Source: Parietichytrium sp. I65-24A (lineage: Eukaryota > Sar > Bigyra > Thraustochytrida > Thraustochytriidae). Taken from it: a stretch of DNA of 64,000 nt. The translations under genes were made by a program, and so were the position numbers. The stretch lies in assembly GCA_012862575.1 (NCBI GenBank), contig BLSF01000043.1:124001-188000 (forward strand), given 5' to 3'. The notes beneath the pieces were generated by a model. The model was not told the DNA's origin, did no database searches, and saw only the letters and a program-made list of their open reading frames with translations. Below, piece after piece: positions 42,417 to 52,889 of this stretch (the first letter of the stretch is position 1; the number at the start of each line of letters is the position of its first letter).

Positions 42417-42428
42417 GAGTACTGAGTA
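42417..42428. promoter_or_regulatory. GAGTACTGAGTA element
   Basis: A copy of the dispersed GTACTGAGTA motif, 399 bases upstream of the PP2C-reticulon start. Confidence 0.3.
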
Positions 42429-43640
42429 GCGCTGACTGAGGGTAGGCCGACCTTAGTATAGAGAGTCTAGAGGACGAAAGTGGACGACCTCTACTTTCTG
42501 TGCTCACTAGTACTAATCATTACTCCTCGTTCACGCTCGCTGAGAATGGTTAACCTGCTCGTAAGAGCTCGCACACCCCGGACTACTTCGTACGATTAAG
42601 TGGCATTACGTTATGAAACGACTCCTAAGGCATCGCCAGAAGCATACGGGGAATACTAGAACAGGAAAGGGAGCGCTAACAGCGCAAGTCGTGAGCGTTC
42701 GTAATAGTAAGCATTTAGCTATGTGCATATGGGGGGAGAGAGAGGTGGCCACGAGGCGCTACAGCTGTCTATGGAAAATTTGGTAAAAGTACGGCCTCTT
42801 GTGTTGTGTTCCGAGCCGACTCTTAACGACCGCGATAATAGTAGATAGTAAACGCGCTCGATGGGCGATTTCCATCTGTGATGGTCATTCTGTTGTGAAT
42901 GGGCAAAACGAATGACGTGCTGGAAGGAGAGACAGAACTGGGGATAACTTATCCATTCGAAGCACCTCGTCCGAGTCTGTTTGATTCTGATTCTGATTCT
43001 CATACAAAAGATACAAAGAGACACATTTTCGTGAAACCAATCTCGCGTGTGCACATAAGAGCATCATTGAGACTCGCTACCGATTCAAGTGTGCATTTTT
43101 CTGTTTTGCGATGTGCTTCCTGGAGTTTCAAGAGCATTCCCAAAGCTTGGACGTGACGCAAGAAAAGAGGCACTCTATGCAGACACCACGTCACATACAG
43201 TCCAAAGTGACTCGCCACGTTTCCCCCCTGAAAAATAGCTCGCTGTGACACCTGTTACTGCTATGACGCGAATTTAGGCCTAAGTCAGTCACAAGCACGT
43301 AACAAATACCTTGACGAGCTGCGACACAACTTCGATCGAGGATTCGATGCGGCAGAATTCCAGATAATTGCAGTAATGGCAGATCATGGCAGTAATGGCA
43401 GAATGCGGCAGAGATCGGCAGAGACTTGCCGAGACATAAGAGACATAAGAGAGTCTGCAGAGGAGATAGAGGAGACAGCACGCTTGTCTGTGTCCCGCAC
43501 TCGTGGGGAACTTTAAAATTCTGGTACCAAGCGCACCTCAACGTGGTGAGCAAATTTCATGAAACCTCGCTAATGACATAGTAAAGGACCTCGCGTTCCT
43601 TGTCCAAAGGAGACGGCCCAAACACTCAGCACTGCAAGCA

Positions 43641-43815
43641 GAATTCAGAATTCAGAACGAATGCACTGGCGCGAGTGGCGCGAGCCCTTTCTGTGGTCCT
43701 TGGATGTCTTTGCTTTCTTTGGTTGGCTGTGCATCAATGATTACTCACAGTCAGTACTCGAGTACTGAGTACTCACTGTTTGTGAGAATGACAATCCATT
43801 CAGAATTCAGAATTC
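43641..43815. repeat. ATTCAG-unit repeats
   Basis: Two clusters of AATTCAG/ATTCAGA units at 43641-43658 and 43797-43815. Related units recur at 51561-51596. Confidence 0.6.
43753..43778. promoter_or_regulatory. Double GTACT palindrome upstream of SLC37-type gene
   Basis: AGTACTCGAGTACT and AGTACTGAGTACT overlap here, 500 bases upstream of the transporter ATG. This is the densest copy of the motif in the window. Confidence 0.35.
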
Positions 43816-44280
43816 ACAGTCAGAAGTCAGACGCGCACTGTCTCCTTGGAGAACGTTGGCTACCCGTGCCATAGTACTTGCGCTATTGCTCTCGCTAGTC
43901 CAGGGCAGAAGAGGAAAGGAAAAGCAAGAGAGGGACGGCGCCAACGTAGTCCGTGGCTACGGCTAAGCCTTGTGTCAAGCGAAAAAGCTGTAGAGACTGC
44001 GGAGACTGTGGAGATTGCATGGGAGAGACGTGGAAGACTGAGTGACTAGCTTTGGCAGACTCCAACGTGTCGCGCTCTACGCAAGCGCACAAAGTAGTCT
44101 GCAGTCCACGGTCCACGGTCCACGACGGAAAAGAGACGAGAGAAGAGAGCAGAGGGAAGCAAGCATAGAAGAAAGAGACGCTGCGCGTGGTGCCCGAACT
44201 TCAAACGAGTCGCAAGCAGTCCAGCAGCGCAATCCGAGCCGCTGTGTCTTTGGAGCCGGATCAGTGCGCGGCGAAGCAAG

Positions 44281-45714
44281 ATGAGTGAGGGAAAGAGCAA
44301 TCCGAGGTTTGCCCACTTGCAAAGGCGGACCCTGGGAATCCTCTACCTGACGTACGCCGGGTTTTACCTCTCGCGAAAGGCTGACAGTGTGGTCAAGGCG
44401 GCGCTGCACGAGGAAGAGGGCTTTAGCGTGGAGGACCTTGCATTCAGCGATACTGTGTACCTGTTTACGTACACAATCGCACTTGGGCTTTCCGGCGTTC
44501 TTGGGTCCTATCTGAGCTCCAACAAGCTCTTATTCATTGGCCTTATCGGACTTGCCCTGACGTCGTTTGCCAAGTCCCGAGTCAGCACTCCGCTCGCATT
44601 TGCAGCTTGCCAGGTATTCCACGCCGCTTTTCAGAGCACAGGGTGGCCAACTTGCGTGAGATTGGTAGGCACCTTTACGCCAACCAATCGCGGTTTCGTC
44701 ATGGGAATCTGGACCACTTGTCAGAGCCTCGGCGGCATCTTGGGAACGCTCTGGGCAACCTACTTTATGACTCACTACGGCTTTCACTTTGCATACATTT
44801 ACATCATCCCACTCAACATCTTACTCTCTCTGCTCTGCTTGGCTTACATCATGGATGAGCCGGACTGCAGTCCGACAGACGATTCTTCCGAATACCTCAT
44901 CGCTCGCAAGGACTCAGAAGCCGGCATCAACGAAGTGGAGAACGGGGCGCGTGGCCTACCAAAGGAGACACCTTCTCTCTGGAAGGTCATCACCATCCCG
45001 GGTGTGATCCCTATTGGTATCTCATACTTTTTCCTCAAGTTTCTGCGTTACGCGCTCCTGATGTGGCTGCCATATTATTACGAAGAAGGTTTGCACTTTA
45101 GCCAAGCAGCTGGAGGCTACATATCCACCAGTTTTGAAGTTGGTGGGCTGATCGGAACACCCCTCATTGGCTGGTTCTCGGATCGTCATATGGGCGGACG
45201 GAGAGATCTGACCGCCGGCTTCTTCATGGGCGGTGCCAGTGTCATGTTGTTGGCTTGCATATCCTTTGCGAATGCTGGCGCTCTCGCAAATGCATTTTTC
45301 ATGTTTATGGTGGGGATTTTGGTGATTGGCCCCGATTCCATTCTAAGCGGAACCATCGCACAAGATATCGGAAGCTCTTCTGCCATGGGAACTCAAGTTA
45401 TCGGCACCCTGGCAGGTTTGATCAATAGTGTTGGATCGTGCGGATCTATCTTTCAGTCGTATGCTACCGCATACATCTCCAGAATGTACGGCTGGGGGGT
45501 TCTTTTCATGATTTTTGTTGCCTGCGCAGTAGTTTCAGCCACAATTCTCTTTCAGGTAGCCATGTCCAAAGGTTCTGGAATTCCTTTGACCAAGCGCATT
45601 CCACTTTGGGCTCGTACTCTCTTTGTAGACTCCAGCTTGAGAAACAAGCTGCTCTCTGGCATTTGTGCTGGCCTCGTCATTCTCTACTTTGGTAGCCAGC
45701 ACCTTTCCACCTGA
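44281..45714 (+). CDS. SLC37-type sugar-phosphate/phosphate antiporter (MFS)
   Basis: This is a 477-residue single-exon membrane protein with about 12 hydrophobic segments. The organophosphate:phosphate antiporter signature is visible: LYLTYAGFYLSRKADSVVK in TM1, FQSTGWPTCVRLVGTF near TM4-5, NRGFVMGIWTTCQSLGG, a central charged loop (about 205-245), then SYFFLKFLRYALLMWLPYY, GWFSDRHMGGRRD and GTQVIGTLAGLINSVGS. Arg and Lys residues at the usual substrate-phosphate sites are present. SLC37/GlpT proteins exchange glycerol-3-phosphate or glucose-6-phosphate for phosphate. In eukaryotes several sit in the ER. The glucokinase gene lies 6.4 kb away, a chance or loose metabolic association. Confidence 0.92.
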   Translation: MSEGKSNPRFAHLQRRTLGILYLTYAGFYLSRKADSVVKAALHEEEGFSVEDLAFSDTVYLFTYTIALGLSGVLGSYLSSNKLLFIGLIGLALTSFAKSRVSTPLAFAACQVFHAAFQSTGWPTCVRLVGTFTPTNRGFVMGIWTTCQSLGGILGTLWATYFMTHYGFHFAYIYIIPLNILLSLLCLAYIMDEPDCSPTDDSSEYLIARKDSEAGINEVENGARGLPKETPSLWKVITIPGVIPIGISYFFLKFLRYALLMWLPYYYEEGLHFSQAAGGYISTSFEVGGLIGTPLIGWFSDRHMGGRRDLTAGFFMGGASVMLLACISFANAGALANAFFMFMVGILVIGPDSILSGTIAQDIGSSSAMGTQVIGTLAGLINSVGSCGSIFQSYATAYISRMYGWGVLFMIFVACAVVSATILFQVAMSKGSGIPLTKRIPLWARTLFVDSSLRNKLLSGICAGLVILYFGSQHLST

Positions 45715-46185
45715 CCTTCGCCTCTTTATTAAAATTGGCGACGCCGACGTGGGCCTCACCTTTCACTCCTGGCTTTTCGTTCAGGAACAGTCAAATGTCG
45801 CCACCTCCTCTCGAGACTGAACTCTGATGGTCCTTAAGTTTTGTAGGACGCCTGCACATGCCTCCTCCCTGAATCAAGAGGGAAGCTGTTAAAATCGTAG
45901 AGTGCGTTTTTATCATATTCTTGTTAAAATTAATCATGTGATGCGAATGTGATCCAGGCTCTTCGATTGCTTTTTTCCTAAACCGGGTTGGTGGAAACAG
46001 CAAGATCTACAGAGCTCAATTGTTGTTTGTCGATGCTCGGACTTCAAGAGCAGAGCTTTGTTGAGAAATGTTGCAGTTTTAAACGAAACGAAGCGAAAAC
46101 GGACTCCAGTTGCCTCCCCTCATCTTGCAAAGAATCTTCGCAGGGCGACAAGAGAAGTCCCAAACAAAAATCAGATTGTGCAGAT
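45715..46185. other. Convergent intergenic spacer
   Basis: 471 bases between the ends of the transporter and NEMP genes. No gene seen. Confidence 0.5.
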
Positions 46186-47580
46186 TTAAGCGTCGCTCAA
46201 ATCTTCAGAGTGATACTCCATTCGACTATTCCCACGATACAACTCAGGTCCCTGAATCAACCAGTCCAGAAATGCTGGACTGTTCCTCAAATTGTCCAAT
46301 TCATGGCGCGTGCACACCTCGCCTTCTGCTCTATACTCCCGCTCAGAGAGAAAGGTGCGCGACGCAAGAAACGTCTGCGTAAGCTTCGCTGGGGGCTCAT
46401 CGTCTTCCATCACGATGGGCGCGGGCGAGTTTTCATCGCCGTAGGAGCTCCTCGCGGCAGAAGAGAACGGCCTCGACGGCCACCTTGATTGCCGCTTGGT
46501 ATTGGCACTGGCAAAATTTTTGACTGGCGACGAGCTGTTCTTTTGCAAGTATTTGTGGACGCGCCTCCTATCAGACGACCATTTCTCGCTAGCAAAATAC
46601 ACCACTGTAATCACAATCAGAGTCAAAGAGTACCTTACCGAGGCGCTCGAGTGGTACATCAGCGCAAGACCGATCGCTTGAAGACACCATTTGACGATAT
46701 CCTTGGATGCCGATCCAGGTCCGACTGCGGAGCCGTCCGAGCTTTTCAAATAGTAATGCGTGACGAAGAGACTAACTGCCACCGAAACAATCATATATCC
46801 AGCAAACCACTCGATGTGAGCCTCTATAAAGTTTGAGAGCCAGTTGCTCCAGGCAGCAGAAAACGCAAAAATGCTCTGCGCCCCAAACGCGAGATAAATG
46901 CTCTTCTTGCGATCGACCGGAAGAAAACCAGACAGCAGATAGGCTACGAGGGTGAGACCTAAAATCACACCTAGCACGACGCCGGTGGAATAGTAAAGCC
47001 AGATCTGGTTGCTGAGCATCGGTGCAACATAAAAAATGACGAGCCCCAGCAACAGATTTTGCGGGAACGTCAGAGCCAGCGCCTTAATCTCGGCTGAAAC
47101 ACGGAGATCGCCTCGCAGGTGGTGTTCGGCGACCTTCACACAAGTTATCCCGTACGGAGAGACGCTCAGCTCGTGGTCACCTGCATTGCCCCAAAACGTC
47201 TTCCACAGATAGCGGCCAAGCTCAAATTTGTGAGGCGACTGAGCCTCGAGACGCTGCACAATCTCTTCGCGAGAAGAGTTGAAGCTCTGAATCATCTGCA
47301 CAAAGCTCGAGTCTGTGCCTTCGCTCATCAGGCGTAACGGCCCTCCAGCGTCCCTTGGGTCCACATGCTCAACGTGAAAGCGGAGTTGAGCCCATAGCAG
47401 GCTGGTCTTTAAGTACGTCAGATGCGTGCAGAACGTAGTGTGAAGGCAGTCTCCCTGCAAGCACTCAATCGCTTGAGGCTTCCCCGCCTCCAAATTTCTG
47501 AACATCACAACCTTGGTCGATCTGGAACAAGCAGAGCCGAGCAGCAAGGCCGCGGCACACAGTCGCAAGAGAGAGATCAT
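46186..47580 (-). CDS. NEMP / TMEM194-family nuclear envelope membrane protein
   Basis: This is a 464-residue single-exon protein. A signal peptide (MISLLRLCAAALLLGSACS) precedes a luminal beta domain of about 150 residues with four Cys (CLQGDC, CTH, GITCVKV). A block of about five transmembrane helices follows (LLLGLVIFYVAPMLSNQIWLYYSTGVVLGVI through TLIVITVVYFAS). The cytosolic tail ends with the family motif RTFLSEREYRAEGEVCT then HELDNLRNSPAFLDWL, which is shared with plant NEMP proteins. NEMP proteins sit in the inner nuclear membrane, where animal NEMP1 binds emerin and stiffens the envelope. The tail is the part expected to contact nuclear partners. Confidence 0.9.
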   Translation of the reverse strand: MISLLRLCAAALLLGSACSRSTKVVMFRNLEAGKPQAIECLQGDCLHTTFCTHLTYLKTSLLWAQLRFHVEHVDPRDAGGPLRLMSEGTDSSFVQMIQSFNSSREEIVQRLEAQSPHKFELGRYLWKTFWGNAGDHELSVSPYGITCVKVAEHHLRGDLRVSAEIKALALTFPQNLLLGLVIFYVAPMLSNQIWLYYSTGVVLGVILGLTLVAYLLSGFLPVDRKKSIYLAFGAQSIFAFSAAWSNWLSNFIEAHIEWFAGYMIVSVAVSLFVTHYYLKSSDGSAVGPGSASKDIVKWCLQAIGLALMYHSSASVRYSLTLIVITVVYFASEKWSSDRRRVHKYLQKNSSSPVKNFASANTKRQSRWPSRPFSSAARSSYGDENSPAPIVMEDDEPPAKLTQTFLASRTFLSEREYRAEGEVCTRHELDNLRNSPAFLDWLIQGPELYRGNSRMEYHSEDLSDA

Positions 47581-48555
47581 CTTTTCTCGTCTCTGTCAGC
47601 ACACGCGCTGGGCAGTGGCTGGCCTCCTGTTGCACAAACACTCAAAAAAGGAGAGAGGAGAAAGGAGAAAGGAGAAAGGAAGGACTGCACCACCGGGTCC
47701 TCTTTGTTGACTTGGCTCTCGGCCGCCTTGCTCTCCTTGCTCTCCTTGCTTTCTCCGGTCTCTCTATTCCCTTTAAGCTATTTGGGCTCTTCGCTGCCTG
47801 TGACCGCGGCTGCGAGAGGGGCGGGATGGAGGGCGAGAGGGACGAGAGGGACGAGAGGGACGAGGACACTTTGGCGCAGTCACTGTATGTCACTGTCGCC
47901 CAACTACAAATCCCAATCCCATTCAAAATCATCAAAATCCCTCTTCGTTTACTTCGTTTACTTTGTTTCGTCAAGGTCCTGCCTGAGTCACTGAGTGCAG
48001 TACTGAGTACCGGTTTTCCTTATTTACGCCGTACCCTGAGAACTTTCTTCTGCCGGGACTTTCTAGGGTATTCAAGGATGTTCAAGAATCTCTGTCGCCT
48101 GCGTTGTCAGAGTTTCGTGGAAGTTGAGGAAGACACAGGTCGCGCAATTCTCAATCGTCATTTGACGCGCGCGGACTCTGGGAGTCAAGCACCTTTGAAA
48201 CAGCACATACTGAACACTGAGCACTGAAGACTGAGTTCTCCACTCTTGTATTCCAATTCCATCATGATCCACACTTTACTTTTTGCACCCTCATCATCCC
48301 TCATCCGCCAGATCAAAGCCTAGGCGAGCAACTATCCTTATTCTACGGAGTTACGAGTGGGTCATGACGCACACCCAGGCTGTGGACTTTGCCGTGGACT
48401 GCCAGAACTTGAGAACTTGAGAAGTTGTGGGCACCGCGCTCACCGCGCACAGACAGCCCTTGCGGTCCTCGTGGTCCCTTTGTTTGTCGCGGTCCGCACG
48501 CAGACGAGGGAAGGCGCGCCGCAGGCTGACGACAGAGGCCAAGAGCCCGCGAGCG
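47581..48555. other. Divergent intergenic region between NEMP and UreD
   Basis: It contains a GGAGAAA-type purine repeat (47646-47682), GGGACGAGA repeats (47830-47870) and an exact GTACTGAGTACCGG palindrome at 48000. No gene is supported. Confidence 0.45.
48000..48013. promoter_or_regulatory. GTACTGAGTACCGG element
   Basis: Exact 14-base copy, also present at 59557-59570. Located in the NEMP/UreD divergent spacer. Confidence 0.35.
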
Positions 48556-49356
48556 ATGCTGCGCGTGGAGTCTGACGCAAGAGGGCGCAGCGCCGTGACT
48601 GCGAGAGCTGCCTCGTACCCGCTGCGGTTCCTCTTCACGTCTTGCGGGGACGTGGTGTGGGCCTACGTGGTCACCTTTGGCGGCGGCATTGTGTGCGGGG
48701 ACTCAGTGGTATACACAGTCGACGTGCTCTCCAATGCCGACTGTGTTCTCACGACGCAGGCGAGCACCAAAGTCTTCAAGAAGACGCTGGGGGATCTGCT
48801 GGCCAGCCAGGTCGTCACTGCCAACGTAGGTGAAGGCGCCACGCTTTGGGTGACCCCAGATCCCATCACCTGTTTTAAGAATGCTCGCTACGAGCAAAAG
48901 CAGACGTTCCGCCTGGAAAAGGGGGCAAACTTGTGTTTTGTGGATTGGGTCACAAGCGGACGTCTCCATGGTCGCAATGAGCGGTGGGAGATGGACCTTT
49001 ATGCGAGTAGCCTGGAAGTCTACGTGGACGAGCGTCCAGTCTTCTTCGAGAAGATGCGGCTGGAGAACGGGCCTACCGACGACCCTTCGTGTAATATCTT
49101 GCAGCATCGGATGGCCAATGTGAACGTCATGGCCGTCATCGTGGTGGTCGGCCCAAAGCTTGAAGCTTTGCAGACCCGACTAGCTGCACCCGTGCCGAAG
49201 GAATCGTTTCCTGGAGTTTTGGCGTCAACTTCCAGGCTTTCACGCGATGCGGGCGCATGTATGAGAGTCATTGGCGAGGATCTCCAAGTGGTAGAAAAGT
49301 TTCTCAAATATTTATTTGCAGATTGTTCAAAACAAGCCGGAGGCGAGTTATTCTGA
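48556..49356 (+). CDS. ureD: Urease accessory protein UreD (UreH)
   Basis: From the ATG at 48556 the frame encodes 266 residues, the usual UreD size. The family pattern is clear: SYPLRFLFTS near the N-terminus, VVTFGGGIVCGDSVVYTVDV, CVLTTQASTKVFKK, GATLWVTPDPITCFKNARYEQKQ, VDWVTSGRLHGRNERWEMD, and the C-terminal SRDAGACMRVIGEDLQVVEKFL. UreD acts with UreF and UreG to load nickel into apo-urease. No other urease gene is in the window, as is normal for eukaryotes, where they are unlinked. It implies the organism makes an active urease. The final 15 residues are less certain because a splice near the end cannot be excluded. Confidence 0.92.
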   Translation: MLRVESDARGRSAVTARAASYPLRFLFTSCGDVVWAYVVTFGGGIVCGDSVVYTVDVLSNADCVLTTQASTKVFKKTLGDLLASQVVTANVGEGATLWVTPDPITCFKNARYEQKQTFRLEKGANLCFVDWVTSGRLHGRNERWEMDLYASSLEVYVDERPVFFEKMRLENGPTDDPSCNILQHRMANVNVMAVIVVVGPKLEALQTRLAAPVPKESFPGVLASTSRLSRDAGACMRVIGEDLQVVEKFLKYLFADCSKQAGGELF

Positions 49357-49972
49357 GCAACGCCAAAGTGCCGTGCTCGCCGCAAGGTACGCATTCTTCT
49401 TTTCGCTGTCGTCAGCAATTCGTGCTGTACTTTAGATACCTGCTCGCGGGACGCCGCTGGCGAGAACCCTATGCACGCTAGTCCTGCCATGTTGCGAAAG
49501 CTTGTACTTGCGCTTGAAATAAAGGTGGCAGTCTGTGCAGGAACCGACGAATACACCGGCAATCGTTGAACGCTAATAAGTTGTGACTTCTTTTTTTTTA
49601 ATCGTCATTGTCTACATTTGAGAGTGAGATCGATGTGTGCGAAAAACATGAGAAGAACGCAAAACGCTTTACCCATGCCTTGGGTGTCTCGGAGGGACGG
49701 GCTCCAATCGGATCGCTCCACGATCAAATTCATCCATGCCCAGGTCCTCTGTGCCAGCAAACTAATAAACACATCGCCTACTCTCGCTGACAGCGGAAGG
49801 GTCTCGGCTCTGCCATACATTTTTCAATCCACCCTTCCCTCTACCTTACTAAAGGTACTTTTGCACAGAGCAAGATCGAGTAGAGTCACACCACACCACG
49901 CCAAGCTCTACGGTGCGACTGAAGCGAACCCGACACGTGCATCGTCCTGTAAACTTGTACTAGATCTTATGG
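49357..49972. other. Convergent intergenic spacer
   Basis: 616 bases between the ends of UreD and the PUB-domain gene. No gene supported. Confidence 0.45.
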
Positions 49973-50932
49973 TCAGCACATTTCGGCAACAGCTTCGTGC
50001 GCGGCTTTCACCATGTCGAACCACTCTGTCCACTTGTCCATCTCCGTCTCCAGATCGGGCTCAGCCATGAACATCCGCAAGTGCACCTGCTCCACGCCCT
50101 GGTCGTCCTCTTCGCGGTCCAGAGTAATATTAAAGCCGCAAGCGCCTAGGAGCTCCAAGGTGCCATCCGCGGCGACGATGTCCTCCCTAAACCTGGGGTT
50201 CATAACGTTTATGGTCCTGCACTCTGCGCTCTCCGGGTGCTGCACGACCCTGCGCAGCATTTGCTCGATGGCTTTGATCGCGCGGCGGCCCCTTTCAGCA
50301 GCCCTGTCGTCCAACGCCATCGCGGCGGCCACATCCTCCAGCGCCCTCTTCACCCCCGCCGGACCGGCCGCCGTGCTGCGCACCCTGGACTTTAGCTGTG
50401 CAAAGAGCACGTCCTCCTCGGTGCGCTGCGCCAGGACCACTTCCACGGCGGCCTCGCGCAGCCGCTGCTGCCGCTCCCTCTCCGCGCGCGCACGCTCCTC
50501 CCGCGCGGCCTCCTCCTTGCGCGCGGCCCTCTCCGCGCGCTCCTGCTCCTCGCGCTGCTCCCGCGCCGTCGCTTCCTCCCGCGCGCGCGCCGCCTGCGAC
50601 CGCTCCCGTTCGCGAGCGGCCTCCTCCACGCCGGCCAACTGCTCCAGAAGCGCGTGCGCGTCCTCCTCGGCCGCCTGGGAGCGCGCAGCAAGCGCGGCCA
50701 CACGTTCGCGGAAGCGCGAGCTGTACTTGGGCTGCTGCGAGTCTGGGTCCGTCTCGGCGGCGCGGCGCTGCAGGCGGGACACGGCGGGGAGCACCTCCGA
50801 GAAGAGCTGCTCGCTGGCCTCGCGCACGCGCACGGCGGCCGACACCTCGTCCCCGCCCACGGACTCGCGAGCGGAGGACAGCGCCGCCAACACACCCGCC
50901 ACCGCCTTTTCTGCGCGCCCCAGCTCCGTCAT
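49973..50932 (-). CDS. PUB-domain protein with long charged helix
   Basis: I chose the ATG at 50932 (MTELGRAEKAVAGVL) because everything upstream in the frame is translated pentanucleotide repeat. The product is 319 residues. Residues 1-95 are helical. Residues 100-170 are an uninterrupted Arg/Glu/Ala-rich helix typical of single alpha-helix or coiled-coil spacers. Residues about 220-300 fit a PUB domain: AIKAIEQMLRRVVQHPES, CRTINVMNPRFREDIV, LELLGACGFNITLD and VEQVHLRM. PUB domains bind the C-terminal tail of the AAA ATPase p97/Cdc48, as in PNGase, UBXN6 and HOIP. I infer a Cdc48 cofactor in ubiquitin-dependent protein handling. No UBX or ubiquitin-binding domain was recognised. Confidence 0.85.
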   Translation of the reverse strand: MTELGRAEKAVAGVLAALSSARESVGGDEVSAAVRVREASEQLFSEVLPAVSRLQRRAAETDPDSQQPKYSSRFRERVAALAARSQAAEEDAHALLEQLAGVEEAARERERSQAARAREEATAREQREEQERAERAARKEEAAREERARAERERQQRLREAAVEVVLAQRTEEDVLFAQLKSRVRSTAAGPAGVKRALEDVAAAMALDDRAAERGRRAIKAIEQMLRRVVQHPESAECRTINVMNPRFREDIVAADGTLELLGACGFNITLDREEDDQGVEQVHLRMFMAEPDLETEMDKWTEWFDMVKAAHEAVAEMC

Positions 50933-50939
50933 GCTTCTT

Positions 50940-51112
50940 GCTGCCTTGTCTTGTCTTGTCTTGTCTTGTCTTGTCTTTTCTTGCCTTGTCTTGCCTTGCC
51001 TTGTCTTGCCTTGTATTGTCTTGTCTTTTCTTGTCTTTTCTTGTCTTTTCTTGTCTTGTCTTGTCTTGTCTTTTCTTGCCTTGTCTTGTCTTGTCTTGCC
51101 TTGCCTTGCCCC
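50940..51112. repeat. TTGTC/TTTTC/TTGCC pentanucleotide minisatellite
   Basis: About 34 units of a 5-base repeat (CTTGT with CTTTT and CTTGC variants) lie directly upstream of the PUB-gene ATG. Translated, it gives KTRQD-type low-complexity protein, and the frame stays open through it. Confidence 0.95.
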
Positions 51113-51200
51113 GCCTTTACCCTTCCCGAGCCCGGTGACTGCTGTACAGGTCTCTTGCTGGACTTGATAATACTTGATGGTCTCGATTGCCTGCCTCTCC

Positions 51201-51240
51201 TTGTTTGTTTGTTTGTTTGTTTGTTTGTTTGCTTGCTTGC
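51201..51240. repeat. (GTTT)n / (GCTT)n tetranucleotide repeat
   Basis: A perfect GTTT run of about seven copies followed by GCTT copies. Confidence 0.9.
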
Positions 51241-51883
51241 ACGGGAGCTCTCCCGCTGTCTCCCACCGTCGACTCGACTCCACGGAGAATCTTCCACGCT
51301 TCCTGGGCTTGCCATGGCTTGCCTGGGCGTCCTTCGCTGGGTGAGAGAGGTAAGAGTACTAGGGTGCTGTATTGCCTCTGAAGCCTCTGAGTTCTGGCAT
51401 GTTCTGGCGCTGGGTATTAGCTTACTCCTCTTGTTGTTGTCATCAGGGTTCATCAGAGAGTGCGATAAAAGTGAGTGAGTGAGTGAGTGAGTGAATGAAT
51501 GAATGAACGAGTGAGTCAATGACGGACGGATGGCGGGCGGCCACATCCAAATCATCAGGATTCAGAGTTCAGGATTCAGGATTCAGAATTCAGAACAGAC
51601 GTACTATCCGTATCATACCGTGCACAAGTCTCTGCAAACTCAGGCTATACTCGTCTACCAGCACTACCAGCCGAGCTTGTGAGCTGAGACTCGGACTCGG
51701 ACAGTTAGTGGCTAACGGCTCTCAATGACTTTGCTCAGGCTGGAGGAGACGGAGGGACTGGAACTTTTGGAAAGAGGTACGCGAACGCATTGCAAGCCGT
51801 CTCTGTTCGAGGGACCTCGGGACCTCGGGACTGAGGGCCAGAGGGCAAAAGGCGCGACTCGTGCGACGGAAGGCAGTAAGGAA

Positions 51884-52889
51884 ATGGTGAGATGGGTGCG
51901 CCCGAGCCTCAAGGCTGTGCCGGCGATGCAGGCGGAGTTGGACTACATTTGCAGCGCTTTTGAGCGCTTGCCATCGGTGAGTAAACGTCTGTCGATTGAT
52001 GTGCGCTGTCGTCGGGCGCGAACTGGGTGACTAATCCATGTTGTCTCTTTCCTGAACATTCATCGTGCAGGACAAACTGTACCAAGAATTGTCCTTGCGG
52101 ATGGACGAACTCGGGGCGTTCTACCTCGCAAACGATCGCGACGAACGATCGTGTCTAGTGGAGAAGATGTGCCGCCAGCTCGAGAGAACGCTAGGTTCTT
52201 GGACTGGTTCAGGAGATCAGGTTGAGACAAAGGAGATCGAGGAGGCTTCGATGAAGGAGATTGGTGGGACGAAGAGTGACCAAACCAGCCCCAAGTGCGA
52301 TAAGTCGCGAGGTCGACCGCTCTATTCATGGGAGAAGCGGAGGGTGCCTGCAGCAAGCGCTCAGGTGCCTGCCGAAACCTCTGAATCGGCAAATTTGGGG
52401 CACGAATGTGCCCCGTCAGAGGCTCCATGGACTCCAGCAGACCATGCTGCGGCGGCCGCTCGAGCTTGCTACGCGGCTGCTCACTCTGGCGCCCCTGCGA
52501 AGATTAGCCCCTTTGGAGAGCTCTTCTGCTTTGCACAAAAAGAAGAGTTGTCTGGCATCACCTCTCCGCCTCGAAACGGCTCAATGAAAGGTTCCGACAT
52601 TAAACTGAAGGAGAAAGAAAAGGAAGAAACCGTCATCGCGGAAATTCAGCTGAGACTTACTCGTGACGAGTACTTCGAAGTCATGCGACGGAGGGAAATT
52701 CTTTCTGCCAAGAAAAAGTGCCTGCGGGTTGAGAAATCAAAACAGAGAGGGAACAAAAGCAAGTCTCCTGCTGTGCTGACAAGCGTTTTTCGAAGAGAAA
52801 ATGTCTACCGGGATGCTGACAGCAACGGAATTTTGCAGCGCAACCCAAATCCAGGAAGCTGGATGAGCGAAACAGACTTTAGGACCTGA
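51884..52889 (+). CDS. Spliced protein of unknown function
   Basis: Two exons (51884-51976 and 52071-52889; 94-nt intron GTGAGT to GTGCAG, phase 0) encode 303 residues. Across the junction the chain reads FERLPS then DKLYQELSLRMDELG, a continuous helical region. The acidic-basic middle is unstructured-looking. A stretch of alanines (HAAAAARACYAAAHSG) and a later charged helix (LTRDEYFEVMRRREILSAKKK) are visible. I recognise no domain and no membrane segment. The good splice consensus and long uninterrupted second exon support a real gene. Confidence 0.7.

Larger units (their letters stand above)
42019..44280. other. Long divergent intergenic region
   Basis: 2.3 kb between the PP2C-reticulon gene and the SLC37-type gene. 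It holds GTACT palindromes (42417, 43753) and ATTCAG-unit repeats (43641-43658, 43797-43815). Frames here are short and lack domains. I see no gene. Confidence 0.45.
50933..51883. other. Divergent intergenic region with minisatellites
   Basis: 951 bases between the PUB gene (-) and the spliced unknown gene (+). It is dominated by simple repeats listed separately, plus GTGAGTGA repeats (51472-51510) and ATTCAG units (51561-51596). No gene seen. Confidence 0.5.

Noticed and set aside
49357-49481. Possible extra UreD exon (YLLAGRRWREPYAR) after an apparent intron with a CTTTAG acceptor
   Set aside because: Joining it needs a frame change or an intron of about 31-34 nt. The existing C-terminus already aligns with the normal UreD end.
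50013-51167. 384-codon Ser/Ala/Arg-rich plus-strand frame
   Set aside because: Antisense shadow of the charged helix and minisatellite. The PUB domain on the minus strand is the supported gene.
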